Assembly (NCBI RefSeq): GCF_003555505.1 | Contig: NZ_CP032152.1 | Coordinates: forward strand, 310,001-374,000 | Length of the DNA: 64,000 nt | Direction: 5' to 3' | Origin: Thermosynechococcus sichuanensis E542 | GTDB taxonomy: Bacteria > Cyanobacteriota > Cyanobacteriia > Thermosynechococcales > Thermosynechococcaceae | Shown: one piece after another, positions 34,836-45,209 of the stretch | Layout of the letters: every line of letters begins with the position of its first letter | Numbering within the stretch: position 1 is the stretch's first letter | Translations under genes and position numbers: made by a program | Notes under the pieces: generated by a model | What the model saw: only the letters and a program-made list of their open reading frames with translations | Database searches by the model: none | Told to the model about the DNA's origin: nothing

Positions 34836-35846
34836 CTAAAACTGCTGCAGAAAGCGCAGGTCGCTGGTGTAGAAGCGGCGAATATCATCAATTTGATACA
34901 GCACCATAGCAAAGCGCTCTACCCCAAACCCGGCAGCAAAGCCGGTATAAACCTCTGGATCATAACCGACATTTTTGAGGACGGCGGGATCTACCATGCC
35001 ACAGCCCATCACCTCTAACCAGCGTCCCTGCCACTGCACATCCACCTCCGCCGAGGGTTCCGTAAAGGGGAAATAGCTCGCCCGGAAGCGAATGGGAACA
35101 TCACCAAAGAGTTCCGCCAGAAATGTTGTGACGGTGCCCTTGAGGTCGGCAAAGGTCAGCCCCTCATCCACCGCCAAAATCTCAATCTGATGGAACACCG
35201 CCGCGTGGGTGGCATCCTCCGTATCCCGCCGGTAACAGCGACCGGGGGCAACGATGCGAATAGGGGGGTCATTGAGTTCCATATAGCGAATCTGCACCGA
35301 GGATGTGTGGGTGCGCAGCAGATTGCCATCGGGCAGGTAAAAGGTATCCTGCATATCGCGAGCCGGGTGATCGGCGGGCGTGTTCAGCGCCTCAAAGTTG
35401 TAGTAGTCGGTTTCCATCTCTGGACCATTGGCAACGGTGTAGCCGAGACCAACAAAAATATCGAGAATGCGGTCAATGGTGCTATTGAGGGGATGAATGT
35501 GCCCTTGGGGACGATAGACCCCCGGCATGGTGACATCAAGGCTTTCAGCCGCCAGTTGCGCGGCAATTTTTTCGGCTTGCAGGGTTTCGCGGCGGGCTTC
35601 TAGTGCTTGGAGCAGTTTTTCCTTAAGGGTGTTGGCGAGAGTACCAATGGTGGGGCGATCGCTAGGGGGCAATTTGCCCATGAGGGCGAGAATTTGGGAG
35701 AGTTCCCCTTTTTTGCCTAGGTAGGCAACGCGCAGTTGCTCTAGGGTATCGAGGGTACTAGCTTCAGCGATCGCCTGCAAGGCTTTGGCTTCTAAATCTT
35801 TGAGTTGTTGGCTTAGCCGATCACGATCAAGGGTGGGGGTGGTCAT
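34836..35846 (-). CDS. pheS: Phenylalanyl-tRNA synthetase alpha subunit
   Basis: A 336-residue class II synthetase subunit starting at ATG 35846 ([19 protein letters not shown]); an upstream in-frame ATG at 35873 adds nine unlikely residues. Motif 2 is in [22 protein letters not shown] and motif 3 in [22 protein letters not shown]. The N-terminal helical domain (1-95) binds tRNA. It pairs with PheT, encoded elsewhere, to charge tRNA-Phe. ParA-like gene follows 12 bp downstream. Confidence 0.97.
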   Translation of the reverse strand: MTTPTLDRDRLSQQLKDLEAKALQAIAEASTLDTLEQLRVAYLGKKGELSQILALMGKLPPSDRPTIGTLANTLKEKLLQALEARRETLQAEKIAAQLAAESLDVTMPGVYRPQGHIHPLNSTIDRILDIFVGLGYTVANGPEMETDYYNFEALNTPADHPARDMQDTFYLPDGNLLRTHTSSVQIRYMELNDPPIRIVAPGRCYRRDTEDATHAAVFHQIEILAVDEGLTFADLKGTVTTFLAELFGDVPIRFRASYFPFTEPSAEVDVQWQGRWLEVMGCGMVDPAVLKNVGYDPEVYTGFAAGFGVERFAMVLYQIDDIRRFYTSDLRFLQQF

Positions 35847-35972
35847 GGCAAAATGCGGTTGCGGGGTACGCAAAAATTAACTAGGCGTCTCGATCCATTC
35901 CCACAGGCTGGGAATAAGCCTTGATTATAGCGCTCTGCCCGCAGTTGCGATCGCCATGGTTTTAGAATACCG

Positions 35973-37331
35973 ATGCCTAACCTCACCAGCCAGCCTAAAC
36001 CCACTGTTCGTCAATGGTTGGCCGAAGTGCCCCAAGCCTTTCTACGGTTACCCCGATTTTCTGCCAGACGTGAGGAACAGATGGCGATCGCGGCCTCTGG
36101 GCTGTGGTTTTTAGCGCAATTCCTTTATCTCCATGATTTGGTTGCAAACCCTTGGCCGTGGCTCGAAAGTCTGGTGGAGGCCGCTGCTGTCGTGATCATT
36201 GGCGGTTTTCCCGTGCTGTGGTGGGCAAGGGGTCAGCGTGATGTTGCCAAGATGGCTCAACGCTGGCAGGCACGGTTACTGCTCAGTTTAGGACTGTACA
36301 TTGCCATTGGCTTAGCCCTGCCAGAGGCCACCCGCTTTCGTTGGCACCAGATTCTCACAAACTTGATCTTTGCCGATCAGCCGGTGCTGAATTTGCTGGT
36401 CTTTCTCGCGGGTGTCTGGGCAATGGTGCGTGTCCCTTTCCTCTTGCGGCAGCAAACCACGCCGACGGCGGTGCTGTGGGGTTGGATCAGTGGCGCAGCG
36501 CTTTATCTATTGCTCAGCCACAGTGGGCTGATTTCGCCTGCATTTCCCAAAGACTACACCGAAGGATTCATCATTACGCCTATTTATCTGCTCCTGTGTG
36601 CTTGGGGCGATTGGCAGCGGCGACACCCCCCACGGGTGACCCCCACGGGATTGGGGCTACACGACATTCCCCTAATTGCCGTCTCGCTTTTTAGCCTCTA
36701 TTGGTTCTCAACACCCTACTTTCGCTTTGGCCCTTTTGTGGCGCTGCAACTGTTTATCTTAGTGATTATTTTTGGCACGGGGTTGGGGCGATCGCACTTT
36801 GGCTATAGCTTTGAACCCCGCTGGCGCGATGCCCGTTTACTCGCGGGAATGTTTTTGGCCGCCTTGCTGACTCTGGTGCCCTTGGGGAGTCTCTTGGGGT
36901 TTTTGCCCCTAGGGCAATTTAACCTGACCCCCTCGCCGCTGGAGGTGTTTGTCTATGTCACCCTCTTTGCCATGCGGGTGGGCATTTTTGAAGAGGTACT
37001 CTTTCGCAGTGGTTTGATGATTTTCGTGCGGGACTTGTTGCAGCACTACGGGGGCGATCGCCAGCGACCGGTGGTCATTGCTTGGGGGGCGATTCTCATT
37101 TGTTCGCTTCTTTTTGGCATTCTCCATGTAGGCAATGAACCCAATGCGAATATTCAACTGCCCCTCCTAGCCTACCGAGCGGTGTATATTGTCATGGCAA
37201 CCTTGGCCTCCCTCTTTTACTGCCTCACCTTTGCCTGTACTCAACGCCTCTGGGCGGGGGTTGTCCTGCATGGTTTGGTGGACGCGATCGCCGTCGTCTT
37301 TTTTGGCGCAGCTCTTGTTGCCCCTTTTTAG
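35973..37331 (+). CDS. CPBP-family intramembrane metalloprotease
   Basis: A 452-residue protein with eight or more hydrophobic helices. The CPBP (Abi/CAAX-like) active-site motifs are FEEVLFRSGLM (EExxxR type, about residue 346), FGILHVGNE (second His) and VVLHGLVDAIAVVF (third His). These proteases cleave within the membrane; substrates in cyanobacteria are mostly unknown. The N-terminal half (1-250) is an extra helical module. Its stop overlaps the convergent L,D-transpeptidase stop by 4 bp. Confidence 0.86.
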   Translation: MPNLTSQPKPTVRQWLAEVPQAFLRLPRFSARREEQMAIAASGLWFLAQFLYLHDLVANPWPWLESLVEAAAVVIIGGFPVLWWARGQRDVAKMAQRWQARLLLSLGLYIAIGLALPEATRFRWHQILTNLIFADQPVLNLLVFLAGVWAMVRVPFLLRQQTTPTAVLWGWISGAALYLLLSHSGLISPAFPKDYTEGFIITPIYLLLCAWGDWQRRHPPRVTPTGLGLHDIPLIAVSLFSLYWFSTPYFRFGPFVALQLFILVIIFGTGLGRSHFGYSFEPRWRDARLLAGMFLAALLTLVPLGSLLGFLPLGQFNLTPSPLEVFVYVTLFAMRVGIFEEVLFRSGLMIFVRDLLQHYGGDRQRPVVIAWGAILICSLLFGILHVGNEPNANIQLPLLAYRAVYIVMATLASLFYCLTFACTQRLWAGVVLHGLVDAIAVVFFGAALVAPF

Positions 37332-37864
37332 CGCACCACAATCACCGGCACACCCGGTTGCACTTTCTCAAAAAGCTCTTCAATATCGCGGTTGTACATC
37401 CGCACGCAACCGTGGGAAACCGCATGACCAATGGAATCTGGATTGGGGGTACCGTGCAACCCAACCCAATTAGTGCCATCACTCCAAAAGCCAATCCAAC
37501 GCCGCCCCAGAGGATTTCGAGGATGACCACCCGCAATCACTGCCCCCGTAAAGGGATTTTTCCAAGCGGGATCGCGAATCATCTCGCGAACTTGAAATTG
37601 ACCGATGGGGGTTTCCCACCCCGGCCGGCCCACAGCCACTGGATACCGCCGCAGGGGAGTCTGTCCTTGGTAGAGCGTCAATTGGCGCCGCGATAGGCTG
37701 ATTTCTAAGCGCAAGGGAGCGGTGACGGCTGGTGGGGGAGCAGTGGCAATGGCAAAGGGGAGACGACCCAAGAGACTCAAACTCACTAGTCCCAAAACGG
37801 CGAGCGATCGCTGGCCAGCCTTTAGGAACCTTGCTGCTTGCATTGCTTCATTCACTCCTACCAC
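37328..37864 (-). CDS. L,D-transpeptidase (YkuD)
   Basis: A 178-residue protein with an N-terminal signal sequence (hydrophobic core LAVLGLVSLSLLG) and a YkuD catalytic domain: LRLEISLSRRQLTLYQG, GLHGTPNPDSIGHAVSHGCVRMYN, containing the catalytic HxxxxxxxxxSHGCxR core with Cys. These enzymes form 3-3 peptidoglycan cross-links or attach proteins to the wall. Start may be ATG 37864 or ATG 37843. It is convergent with the CPBP protease. Confidence 0.92.
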   Translation of the reverse strand: MVGVNEAMQAARFLKAGQRSLAVLGLVSLSLLGRLPFAIATAPPPAVTAPLRLEISLSRRQLTLYQGQTPLRRYPVAVGRPGWETPIGQFQVREMIRDPAWKNPFTGAVIAGGHPRNPLGRRWIGFWSDGTNWVGLHGTPNPDSIGHAVSHGCVRMYNRDIEELFEKVQPGVPVIVVR

Positions 37865-37930
37865 TGTGAGATTGGCATTGGGGAATAATAGATAGCTACG
37901 TTGCTACTGAAAAATTTTTCAAAATTTTAG

Positions 37931-38572
37931 ATGAATGACCAAGTTCTACGCTATTTACCCTTGGCAACGGGGGTTCTAGGGGGTACCCTTCTCCTCATCA
38001 ATCGCCTCTTAACCCCCCTGCTGACCCCTTCCCAAGCACGCGCCGATGTTGTCGGGGTGATCCTAGCAGCAGTCTTGATTTTAACGACGTTGATTTGGCA
38101 GCGGGTGCAGCCCCGTCCCGCGGAAGCGGTGATCCTTGAAGGGGAAGAGGGCTTTGAACTGGCCGCTGATCTGGAGCCTACCCTGAAAACAGAACTGGCC
38201 TGGCTTTCCTATACATTGCTGACGAATACGCCCACAAAGTCCATTGTGATTTGGCGGCGGGATCGCCCCCTCTTGCGGCGCGGTATTCTTGGACCTAAAC
38301 CAATGACGGGCACGGGTGCCATTGTGCAGCGAGCACTGCAAACCCAACGCCCCATCTATTTAGTGAATTTGGCGCTTTACCCCGGTCGCATTGAATTTGA
38401 TTATTTGCCCCCCAATACCCAAGGGGTGATCTGCCAACCCGTGGATGAGCAAACGGTGATGATTCTGGGCACCAATGCTCCCCGCAGCTATACCAAGCAG
38501 GATGAACAGTGGGTGGCTGCCCTTGCCGCCAAGTTCGCCCAGGTGCTGGCAGAACAGTACAATAAAGCCTAG
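37931..38572 (+). CDS. Cofactor assembly of complex C subunit B (CCB-type)
   Basis: A 213-residue protein. An N-terminal hydrophobic pair (LPLATGVLGGTLLLIN and VVGVILAAVLILTTLIW) anchors it in the thylakoid or cell membrane, followed by a soluble domain with VIWRRDRPLLRRGILG and EQWVAALAAKFAQVLAEQY. It fits the CCB2/CCB4 family, needed to attach haem c(i) covalently to cytochrome b6. The match is from memory of the family and not certain. The neighbours hemF and ccs1 act in haem and c-type cytochrome maturation, which supports it. Confidence 0.75.
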   Translation: MNDQVLRYLPLATGVLGGTLLLINRLLTPLLTPSQARADVVGVILAAVLILTTLIWQRVQPRPAEAVILEGEEGFELAADLEPTLKTELAWLSYTLLTNTPTKSIVIWRRDRPLLRRGILGPKPMTGTGAIVQRALQTQRPIYLVNLALYPGRIEFDYLPPNTQGVICQPVDEQTVMILGTNAPRSYTKQDEQWVAALAAKFAQVLAEQYNKA

Positions 38573-38631
38573 ACACGCTTGCAAGCGACTTTTGACACTC
38601 AAGACCGTTTATTAGGATTTTGATATTTACC

Positions 38632-39648
38632 ATGACTGCTGCAACTTCTGCGACTACTGCTGTGCCGAGTGACTCACGTCAACGGGTGGCTACGTTTCTC
38701 AAGGACTTACAGGATCAGATTTGTCAGGCCTTAGAGGTGGCCGATGGCGGTGCCCAGTTTCAAGAGGACAGTTGGCAACGTCCCGAAGGGGGCGGCGGGC
38801 GCTCGCGGGTGATGAAAAATGGCCAGCTTCTGGAGCAGGGGGGCGTTAATTTCTCGGAGGTGTGGGGGGAGCAGTTGCCGCCCTCAATCTTGGCGCAGCG
38901 GCCAGAGGCCGCAGGTCATGGCTTCTATGCCACGGGGACTTCAATGGTGCTCCATCCCCGCAATCCCTATGTGCCAACGGTGCATTTGAACTACCGCTAC
39001 TTTGAAGCTGGGCCGGTGTGGTGGTTTGGCGGTGGGGCGGATTTGACCCCCTACTACCCCTTTGCTGAGGATGCTAAACACTTCCATCAGGTGCATAAGG
39101 CTGCCTGCGATCGCCACCACAGCGAGTACTATCCCGTGTTCAAGCGCTGGTGTGATGAGTACTTCTACCTCAAGCATCGCGGCGAAACCCGAGGTGTGGG
39201 GGGCATTTTCTTTGATTATCAAGACAGCAGCGATCGCGAACTGTACCGCGGCCCTGATCCCAATGGCGAAGCGGCTCGCTATAGCCAAAAGGTGGGTTCG
39301 GTGGGCAACCGCTCCTGGGAAGACCTGTTTGCCTTTATTCAAAGCTGTGGCCAAGCGTTTCTTGAGGCCTACCTACCGATTGTGGAACGGCGGCGGCACC
39401 TCGAGTATGGCGATCGCGAGCGGCAATTTCAGCTCTATCGGCGCGGGCGCTATGTGGAATTTAACCTTGTCTATGACCGAGGCACGATCTTCGGCCTACA
39501 AACCAATGGCCGCACCGAGTCCATTTTGATGTCCTTGCCCCCCCTTGTCCGCTGGGAATATGGCTATACGCCGGAACCCAACAGCCGCGAAGCGGAACTG
39601 TACACCACATTTTTGCAGCCCCAAGACTGGGTCAATTGGCCCCTCTAA
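38632..39648 (+). CDS. hemF: Oxygen-dependent coproporphyrinogen III oxidase
   Basis: A 338-residue enzyme that uses O2 to convert coproporphyrinogen III to protoporphyrinogen IX. ATG 38632 is taken as the start; a TTG four codons earlier is less likely. Hallmarks are [42 protein letters not shown], and [20 protein letters not shown] near the C-terminus. Length and sequence match bacterial and plastid HemF. It is 13 bp upstream of ccs1. Confidence 0.97.
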   Translation: MTAATSATTAVPSDSRQRVATFLKDLQDQICQALEVADGGAQFQEDSWQRPEGGGGRSRVMKNGQLLEQGGVNFSEVWGEQLPPSILAQRPEAAGHGFYATGTSMVLHPRNPYVPTVHLNYRYFEAGPVWWFGGGADLTPYYPFAEDAKHFHQVHKAACDRHHSEYYPVFKRWCDEYFYLKHRGETRGVGGIFFDYQDSSDRELYRGPDPNGEAARYSQKVGSVGNRSWEDLFAFIQSCGQAFLEAYLPIVERRRHLEYGDRERQFQLYRRGRYVEFNLVYDRGTIFGLQTNGRTESILMSLPPLVRWEYGYTPEPNSREAELYTTFLQPQDWVNWPL

Positions 39649-39661
39649 CGCAACTCTCAAG

Positions 39662-40987
39662 ATGAATGCCCCTGTGTTTCGCCGTGTTCTTGCTCTCCTT
39701 GGCGATCTGCGCCTCGCTATTCTCCTGTTGTTGGTGATCGCGATCGCCAGTATTGCTGGCACCGTGATTGAGCAGGGGCAATCCCTCAGCTTCTATCAAA
39801 CCAATTATCCCGAAGACCCCGCCCTGTTTGGTTTTCTCAGTTGGCGGGTACTGCTGGCACTGGGGTTGGATCATGTGTACCGCACCCCTTGGTATCTCAC
39901 GCTGTTGGTGCTCTTTGGCGCCAGTTTGATTGCCTGTACCTTCAGTCGGCAGGTGCCTGCCCTTACCACCGCCCAACGCTGGCAGTACTACCAAGAACCA
40001 CGTCAATTCACCAAGCTTGCCCTCAGCACCACGATTCCCCAAGGCTCCCTCAAGGAACTGGCCACTGCCCTGAGTGCAAAGGGCTACCGCGTCTGGCAAA
40101 CCGATAACCAACTCTATGCCCGCAAAGGCATGGTGGGTCGCATTGGCCCGATTGTGGTTCATGCCAGTATGATTCTGATTTTGCTGGGGGGGATTTTGGG
40201 GGCGCTGACGGGCTTTATGGCACAGGAACTCATTCCCAGTGGTGAAACCTTTCATCTGCAGCACATTATTCAGGCAGGTCCACTGGCACGCATCCCCCAG
40301 CACTGGTCGGTCAAGGTGAACCGCTTTTGGATTGACTACACGGATGCCGGTGACATTGACCAGTTCTACTCGGATCTCTCGGTACTGGATGCTGAGGGTC
40401 AGGAGGTGAAGCGGGGCACAATCCATGTCAACCAGCCCCTAAAGTATGGCGGAGTCACCCTCTATCAGGCGGACTGGAGTATTGCCGCCATTCGCTTTCG
40501 CCTCAACAACAGTCCGGTGCTGCAATTGCCAATGGCTCAACTCGACACGGAAGGGAAAGGTCGTCTCTGGGGCACATGGCTACCCACGAAGCCCGATCTC
40601 TCGGAGGGAATTTCCCTGATTGCGCGGGATCTGCAAGGCACCGTGCTCATCTACAGCCCCAAAGGAGAATTTCTCACCAGCTTGCGCACAGGCATGAGTA
40701 CCGAGATTAACGGTGTGACGCTGACCTTGGTCGAACTGGTGGGTAGCACAGGGCTGCAAATTAAAGCGGATCCGGGGATTCCGCTGTTTTATGCGGGTTT
40801 TGCCCTGTTGATGGCCGGCGTGATCATGAGCTATGTTTCCCACTCCCAGGTGTGGGGGCTTCAGGAAAAGGATCTCCTCTACGTCGGTGGACGCACGAAT
40901 CGGGCACAGTTGGCCTTTGAGCAGGAATTGGTGGCGATCGCCCGCGAATTGGCATCCCAAAGTCAAACCGCAGAAGTCCAAGCCTAG
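39662..40987 (+). CDS. ccs1: Cytochrome c biogenesis protein Ccs1 (ResB family)
   Basis: A 441-residue membrane protein starting at ATG 39662 ([20 protein letters not shown]); the open frame continues upstream into hemF but is unlike the family. The ResB layout is seen: two helices near the N-terminus with the conserved [13 protein letters not shown], a third around 85-100, a helix with [19 protein letters not shown] (conserved His for haem), a large lumenal domain, and a last helix near 375-395. With CcsA it delivers haem to apo-cytochromes c on the far side of the membrane. Confidence 0.95.
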   Translation: MNAPVFRRVLALLGDLRLAILLLLVIAIASIAGTVIEQGQSLSFYQTNYPEDPALFGFLSWRVLLALGLDHVYRTPWYLTLLVLFGASLIACTFSRQVPALTTAQRWQYYQEPRQFTKLALSTTIPQGSLKELATALSAKGYRVWQTDNQLYARKGMVGRIGPIVVHASMILILLGGILGALTGFMAQELIPSGETFHLQHIIQAGPLARIPQHWSVKVNRFWIDYTDAGDIDQFYSDLSVLDAEGQEVKRGTIHVNQPLKYGGVTLYQADWSIAAIRFRLNNSPVLQLPMAQLDTEGKGRLWGTWLPTKPDLSEGISLIARDLQGTVLIYSPKGEFLTSLRTGMSTEINGVTLTLVELVGSTGLQIKADPGIPLFYAGFALLMAGVIMSYVSHSQVWGLQEKDLLYVGGRTNRAQLAFEQELVAIARELASQSQTAEVQA

Positions 40988-41055
40988 CCCCTTGACTCTC
41001 TAGTTGACTGGAGACTCCAAGATCAACAGAGGAAGTGCTCTAGGGGAAGGTCACA

Positions 41056-41250
41056 ATGCTTCTCAAGCTGCGCGTGCCCGACATGGCCTGTGCTGCCTGT
41101 CGTGATGCCATTATTCAAGCTATCCAAGCCGTTGACACCAGTGCCACTGTTACCGCCAATCTCGAAACCAAGGAGCTGGAAATTGACACCCAAGCGCCAG
41201 AGGCAGACATCCGCAGGGCAATTCATCAAGCCGGTTATACGCCCTCATGA
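41056..41250 (+). CDS. Copper chaperone-like HMA protein
   Basis: A 64-residue single HMA domain (beta-alpha-beta-beta-alpha-beta) with the metal motif MACAAC (10-15), a CxxC site as in Atx1/CopZ. It delivers Cu(I) to P1B ATPases. The last bases overlap the ATPase start by 4 bp (ATGA), so both are made together. Cyanobacterial Atx1 normally has a His in loop 5; the equivalent segment here is AIHQAGYTP, containing such a His. Confidence 0.9.
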   Translation: MLLKLRVPDMACAACRDAIIQAIQAVDTSATVTANLETKELEIDTQAPEADIRRAIHQAGYTPS

Positions 41251-43496
41251 TCACCCACCTCACCTTCAAGGTGCAGGGGATGCGCTGTGCCGCTTGCGCC
41301 AATGTTGTTGAAACGGCTCTGCGATCGCTGGCGGGGGTGGTGGATTGTGAAATTCATTTTGCCGCTGCCCAAGCCCGCGTCACCTACGATCCACAGCAAG
41401 TCACATGGTCGGATCTGCAGGGGGCGATCGCCAAAGCCGGCTATCAGGCAGAGCGACTGCCCGAAGAGGGACTGGTGACCGACACCGCCGCCGCAGAATT
41501 TGCCTATCGGGCTGAGCTACGCGCTCTCAAACGCCGACTCCTCTTTGCCGGTGGTGCCACCCTCCTGCTCCTGCTGGGGAATCTACCCATGATGACGGGC
41601 TGGCCTCTCCCTTGGATTCCCGCGTGGCTGCACCATCCTTGGGTACAACTGCTGCTGACAGCGCCAATTCAGTTTTGGAGTGGTGAATCCTTTTACGCAG
41701 GGGCATGGCGGGCACTGCGCTATCGCACAGCAACGATGGACACCCTAGTGGCCCTAGGCACCAGTGTTGCCTTTTTCTCCTCTCTCTTTGTGACGCTTTT
41801 TCCCCAAGCCTTTCAGACCCACACACCAGAGGTCTATTACGAGGTCTCAGCGGTCGTCATTACCCTGATTCTTTTGGGACGTTTTCTCGAAAGTCGCGCC
41901 AAACGGGAAACTGCCGCTGCCCTTCGCAAACTCCTCGCCCTGCAACCGAAAACGGCACGGGTGATTCGTCACGGCGAAGCCGTGGAGGTGCCGCTCACTG
42001 AAGTGCAAGTGGGAGATCTATTGCTGGTGCGTCCCGGCGAGAAAATACCCGTGGATGGTGAGATTGTGGCCGGGGCTTCGACGGTGGATGAATCCATGGT
42101 AACCGGGGAGAGCCTTCCCGTAGAAAAACATGAGGGGGATGAAGTGATTGGGGCTACCCTCAATCAAACGGGCAGCCTGCAAATCCGTGCCACACGGGTA
42201 GGACAGCAAACTTTTCTAGCGCAAATGATTCGACTGGTACAGCAGGCCCAAGCCTCCAAAGCCCCCATTCAAAAACTGGCGGATCGGATCACGGCTTGGT
42301 TTGTACCCACAGTGCTGGCGATCGCCCTCCTCACGGGGCTGCTGTGGCTGACCGTTGGCCGCAATCCCACCCTTGCCCTATTGACGACCATTGGTGTCTT
42401 GATCATTGCCTGTCCCTGTGCCCTTGGCTTGGCGACACCCACTTCAATCATGGTGGGCACGGGCAAAGCAGCGGAGTATGGCATTTTGATTAAAGATGCC
42501 CGCAGTCTTCAACTGGCCCATCGTCTTCAAACCCTTGTCCTTGACAAAACTGGAACCCTGACTCAAGGCCAGCCCAGCGTCACAGAGGTTTATACGCAGG
42601 AGAACCCCACAACCCTTTTGCGCCTTGCGGTCAGTGTGGAATGGCACTCTGAGCATCCCCTTGCTGCCGCTGTGGTGGAGTATGCCCAAGGGCAGGGGGT
42701 ATCGCCGCAAACTGTTCGCGATTTTGTGGCCACCATTGGCCAAGGGGTACAAGGCATGGTTGAGGATCAATGGGTGCTTATTGGTACTCCCGCCTTTCTG
42801 GAAGCCCATAAGATTGACACCGCCCCTTGGCAGCCCCAAGCCCAGCGCCTTGCCCAAGGGGGAAAAACCGTCCTTTGGATGGCTGTGGAGGGGAAAGTGA
42901 GGGGTCTTATGGCCATTGCCGATACCCTCAAGCCCGAAGCCCCAGCGGTCGTGGCTGCCCTCAAGTCCATGGGATTAGAGGTGATTCTGCTAACAGGAGA
43001 TCATGCCGTAACGGCTGCGGCCATTGCTCAGCAAGTGGGCATTGATCATTACATTGCCAGTGTGCGTCCCGATCAAAAGGCGGCAATCATTGCTGAACTG
43101 CAACGTCAAGGCAAGCGCGTGGCCATGGTGGGCGATGGCATTAACGATGCCCCGGCTCTGGCGCAAGCCGATGTGGGGATTGCCCTGGGCAGCGGTACCG
43201 ATGTGGCGATCGCCAGCAGTGACATCACACTCATTAGCGGTCATCTTCAGGGCATTGTCACTGCCCTCCAACTGAGTCGCGCCACGATCCAAAATATTCG
43301 TCAGAATCTTTTTTTCGCCTTCATCTACAATGTAGCCGGCATTCCCATTGCCGCTGGTATCCTTTACCCCTTTAGCGGCTGGCTCCTCAATCCCATGGTG
43401 GCCGGTGCCGCAATGACCTTTAGTTCCTTCTCCGTGGTGATGAATGCCCTGCGGCTGCGCTATTTCCGACCCCGACTGCCGGCCCTCGCTAGGTAA
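41247..43496 (+). CDS. P1B-type copper-transporting ATPase
   Basis: A 749-residue heavy-metal ATPase. Residues 1-70 form an HMA domain with MRCAAC; then two extra N-terminal helices, the actuator domain with TGES ([17 protein letters not shown]), the transmembrane metal site CPC ([12 protein letters not shown]), the phosphorylation loop DKTGTLT, the HP motif ([11 protein letters not shown]) and the hinge [24 protein letters not shown] indicates Cu(I)/Ag(I). It could be either of the two cyanobacterial exporters, CtaA (cell membrane) or PacS (thylakoid); the sequence alone does not decide. Confidence 0.94.
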   Translation: MITHLTFKVQGMRCAACANVVETALRSLAGVVDCEIHFAAAQARVTYDPQQVTWSDLQGAIAKAGYQAERLPEEGLVTDTAAAEFAYRAELRALKRRLLFAGGATLLLLLGNLPMMTGWPLPWIPAWLHHPWVQLLLTAPIQFWSGESFYAGAWRALRYRTATMDTLVALGTSVAFFSSLFVTLFPQAFQTHTPEVYYEVSAVVITLILLGRFLESRAKRETAAALRKLLALQPKTARVIRHGEAVEVPLTEVQVGDLLLVRPGEKIPVDGEIVAGASTVDESMVTGESLPVEKHEGDEVIGATLNQTGSLQIRATRVGQQTFLAQMIRLVQQAQASKAPIQKLADRITAWFVPTVLAIALLTGLLWLTVGRNPTLALLTTIGVLIIACPCALGLATPTSIMVGTGKAAEYGILIKDARSLQLAHRLQTLVLDKTGTLTQGQPSVTEVYTQENPTTLLRLAVSVEWHSEHPLAAAVVEYAQGQGVSPQTVRDFVATIGQGVQGMVEDQWVLIGTPAFLEAHKIDTAPWQPQAQRLAQGGKTVLWMAVEGKVRGLMAIADTLKPEAPAVVAALKSMGLEVILLTGDHAVTAAAIAQQVGIDHYIASVRPDQKAAIIAELQRQGKRVAMVGDGINDAPALAQADVGIALGSGTDVAIASSDITLISGHLQGIVTALQLSRATIQNIRQNLFFAFIYNVAGIPIAAGILYPFSGWLLNPMVAGAAMTFSSFSVVMNALRLRYFRPRLPALAR

Positions 43497-43522
43497 CCTG
43501 CCTTCAGAGGAGATGCAACATT

Positions 43523-43946
43523 GTGCCCAAAGCCACCATTATTCAGCGCGATCGCTCCTATACATTTGCCGATTACTTCAAGCTCAACTTTGCACCCCAA
43601 GATATTTTGGCGTACTTCAACGTCACGCTACAGTGTCGTCAACAATCAGCTCAAAGGCTCCCTAAACTACCTGCTGCAAAACGGAGAATTCTTTTTAGTC
43701 GTTGAAGCCAAAAATGAGGATCTAGAACGCAGCTTTGTCCAACTAGCAATAGAACTGATCGCCCTCGATCAATGGATTGAGTCAGAGCAACCCCTTCTCC
43801 AAGGCGCCATTTCAACGGGTAACATTTGGCAGTTTGGGCAGTTCGACCGCCAGAGCCACACCGTGACCCAAGACTTGAATCTCTACCGCGTACCCGCCGA
43901 CTTAGAAGACCTGTTGCGAATTCTTGTAGAAATTCTAACCCCCTAA
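43523..43946 (+). pseudogene. Decayed PD-(D/E)XK-like hypothetical gene
   Basis: Two frames each hold half of what looks like one protein. The first (GTG 43523, MPKATIIQRDRSYTFADYFKL to about 43637) is family-like at the N-terminus and then turns to junk. The second frame, from about 43645, reads NNQLKGSLNYLLQNGEFFLVVEAKNEDLERSF through NLYRVPADLEDLLRILVEIL. I recall cyanobacterial hypothetical proteins with both parts in one frame and about 60 more residues between them; if so there is an internal deletion plus a frameshift. VEAKN recalls the ExK element of PD-(D/E)XK nucleases. Confidence 0.65.
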
Positions 43947-43948
43947 AA

Positions 43949-44554
43949 TTATTCTGTTGTCTTAATCAAGTAAAACTTCACTGGCTCACCAGAACCTTGA
44001 GGTACTCCAGCCCAGCAGTCACCGGGAGGGTCAGCCGTCGTCCCTTCCTTCACAGAAGCTGTAGTTACACCAAAATCACCAGGTTTTGCCCAGACACAGC
44101 CAGAGACGCCCCTACCGGCTGGATCAATAGCCTGAGCATGAACGGATACATACCACGGATTACCCCCCCCATAGAGAACTGCATTGGTTGTTTGATCCTT
44201 AATTTGGTCATAGATGAGGAAAAGGGGCTCGTAGCCGTCGATTTTATAACCGCCACCACTGGTGTCATAGATTTTCAGTAAAGATAGCTTAGTCGCGAAA
44301 ATCTTATGGCGCACACGGTAGGCCTCTTGGGCACGGTTAACGGCACCCACTGTGGCCTTAGCACTGGCCAATTGTGCTTTGTGCTTTTGATTGAGGAGTG
44401 AGGGCAAAGCAATGAGAGCGATCACTCCGATAATGACAATGACTGCCAGCACCTCTGGTAATGATAGCCCGCTATCGTGATTCAGTTGGCGGCGCCGCTC
44501 TAGTTGTTCATTGAGGGCAAAGAGCAATTTCAGGCGAATGATGGATTGGGGCAT
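43949..44554 (-). CDS. Type IV pilin-like protein (minor pseudopilin)
   Basis: A 201-residue prepilin. The processing site is after Gly29: DSG then LSLPEVLAVIVIIGVIALIALPSLL, with Glu at +5 and a hydrophobic N-terminal helix. The 29-residue leader is much longer than usual (6-15). The globular part resembles cyanobacterial G/H-type pilins with Cys pairs near the end (GCVWAKPGDFG, GDCWAGVP). It is the last gene of a five-gene pseudopilin cluster; 54 bp separate it from the preceding gene. Confidence 0.83.
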   Translation of the reverse strand: MPQSIIRLKLLFALNEQLERRRQLNHDSGLSLPEVLAVIVIIGVIALIALPSLLNQKHKAQLASAKATVGAVNRAQEAYRVRHKIFATKLSLLKIYDTSGGGYKIDGYEPLFLIYDQIKDQTTNAVLYGGGNPWYVSVHAQAIDPAGRGVSGCVWAKPGDFGVTTASVKEGTTADPPGDCWAGVPQGSGEPVKFYLIKTTE

Positions 44555-44608
44555 AGGAGTTAATCCTTGTGGGTCACAGCCTTCTACTTCTAGGTTAGCG
44601 AGTAAAAT

Positions 44609-45196
44609 CTATTCCATGTATTGCTTGCAGACATCCCCCTCCTCAGTGCGCATTGCACCTAGAACTGTTGAGAGCCGCACGCAGCGCAAATAGTCATTTT
44701 CATAGGCATAGATGCTAAAGGAAATCCGCCGAGGGGTAACCGGTGTAATCACCCGACCCTGATGGTCAAAAGCCAGCTCACATTGATTGCTGTCCCGTGC
44801 CGCATCTTGCCAGCACTCCAGTATTTGTCCGCTAGGATTCGTAACAGGACTATTAAAGTCCGTCCCCCACATGACCATTACCACTTGCTCGTCATCTTCA
44901 ATTAGGGGTTGCCACGTCCATTGATGGCGAGGGGTAGTGGTGCGGTTCATCGTCCACTGCACACCCGTATCCGTATTGCGAAAGGCCACCACCCAAGGCA
45001 AGTTTTCCTTTTTGGCGGCGGCTTGGGCAAGGCGCAAAGCATTCCGGGCATTATTCGTTGCCGCCCGCACCCGTTGACGTTGCAACAGAGGGAAAATGCT
45101 CATTGTGCCAATGCCAATGACCACCCCAATCAGGACAATGACAACCAAGACCTCAACAAAGCTATACCCCCGCGTTGACTGTCGTGACATTTGCAT
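44609..45196 (-). CDS. Pseudopilin, GspH/FimT-like (hpsD-like)
   Basis: A 195-residue prepilin with a short leader MQMSRQSTRG, cleavage after Gly10, then YSFVEVLVVIVLIGVVIGIG with Glu at +5. The body has the GspH/FimT pattern (ATNNARNALRLAQAAAKKENLPW; a late strand region RRISFSIYAYENDYLRCV). Position in the cluster after an HpsC-like gene suggests an HpsD-type role, by analogy with Nostoc. Gap to HpsC-like gene is 13 bp. Confidence 0.82.
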   Translation of the reverse strand: MQMSRQSTRGYSFVEVLVVIVLIGVVIGIGTMSIFPLLQRQRVRAATNNARNALRLAQAAAKKENLPWVVAFRNTDTGVQWTMNRTTTPRHQWTWQPLIEDDEQVVMVMWGTDFNSPVTNPSGQILECWQDAARDSNQCELAFDHQGRVITPVTPRRISFSIYAYENDYLRCVRLSTVLGAMRTEEGDVCKQYME

Positions 45197-45209
45197 ACCA
45201 GACTCCTTC

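Noticed and set aside
39632-40426. 264-codon open frame on the minus strand
   Set aside because: It lies wholly inside the well-supported ccs1 gene and its product is low-complexity His/Gln-rich with no family likeness; a shadow frame.
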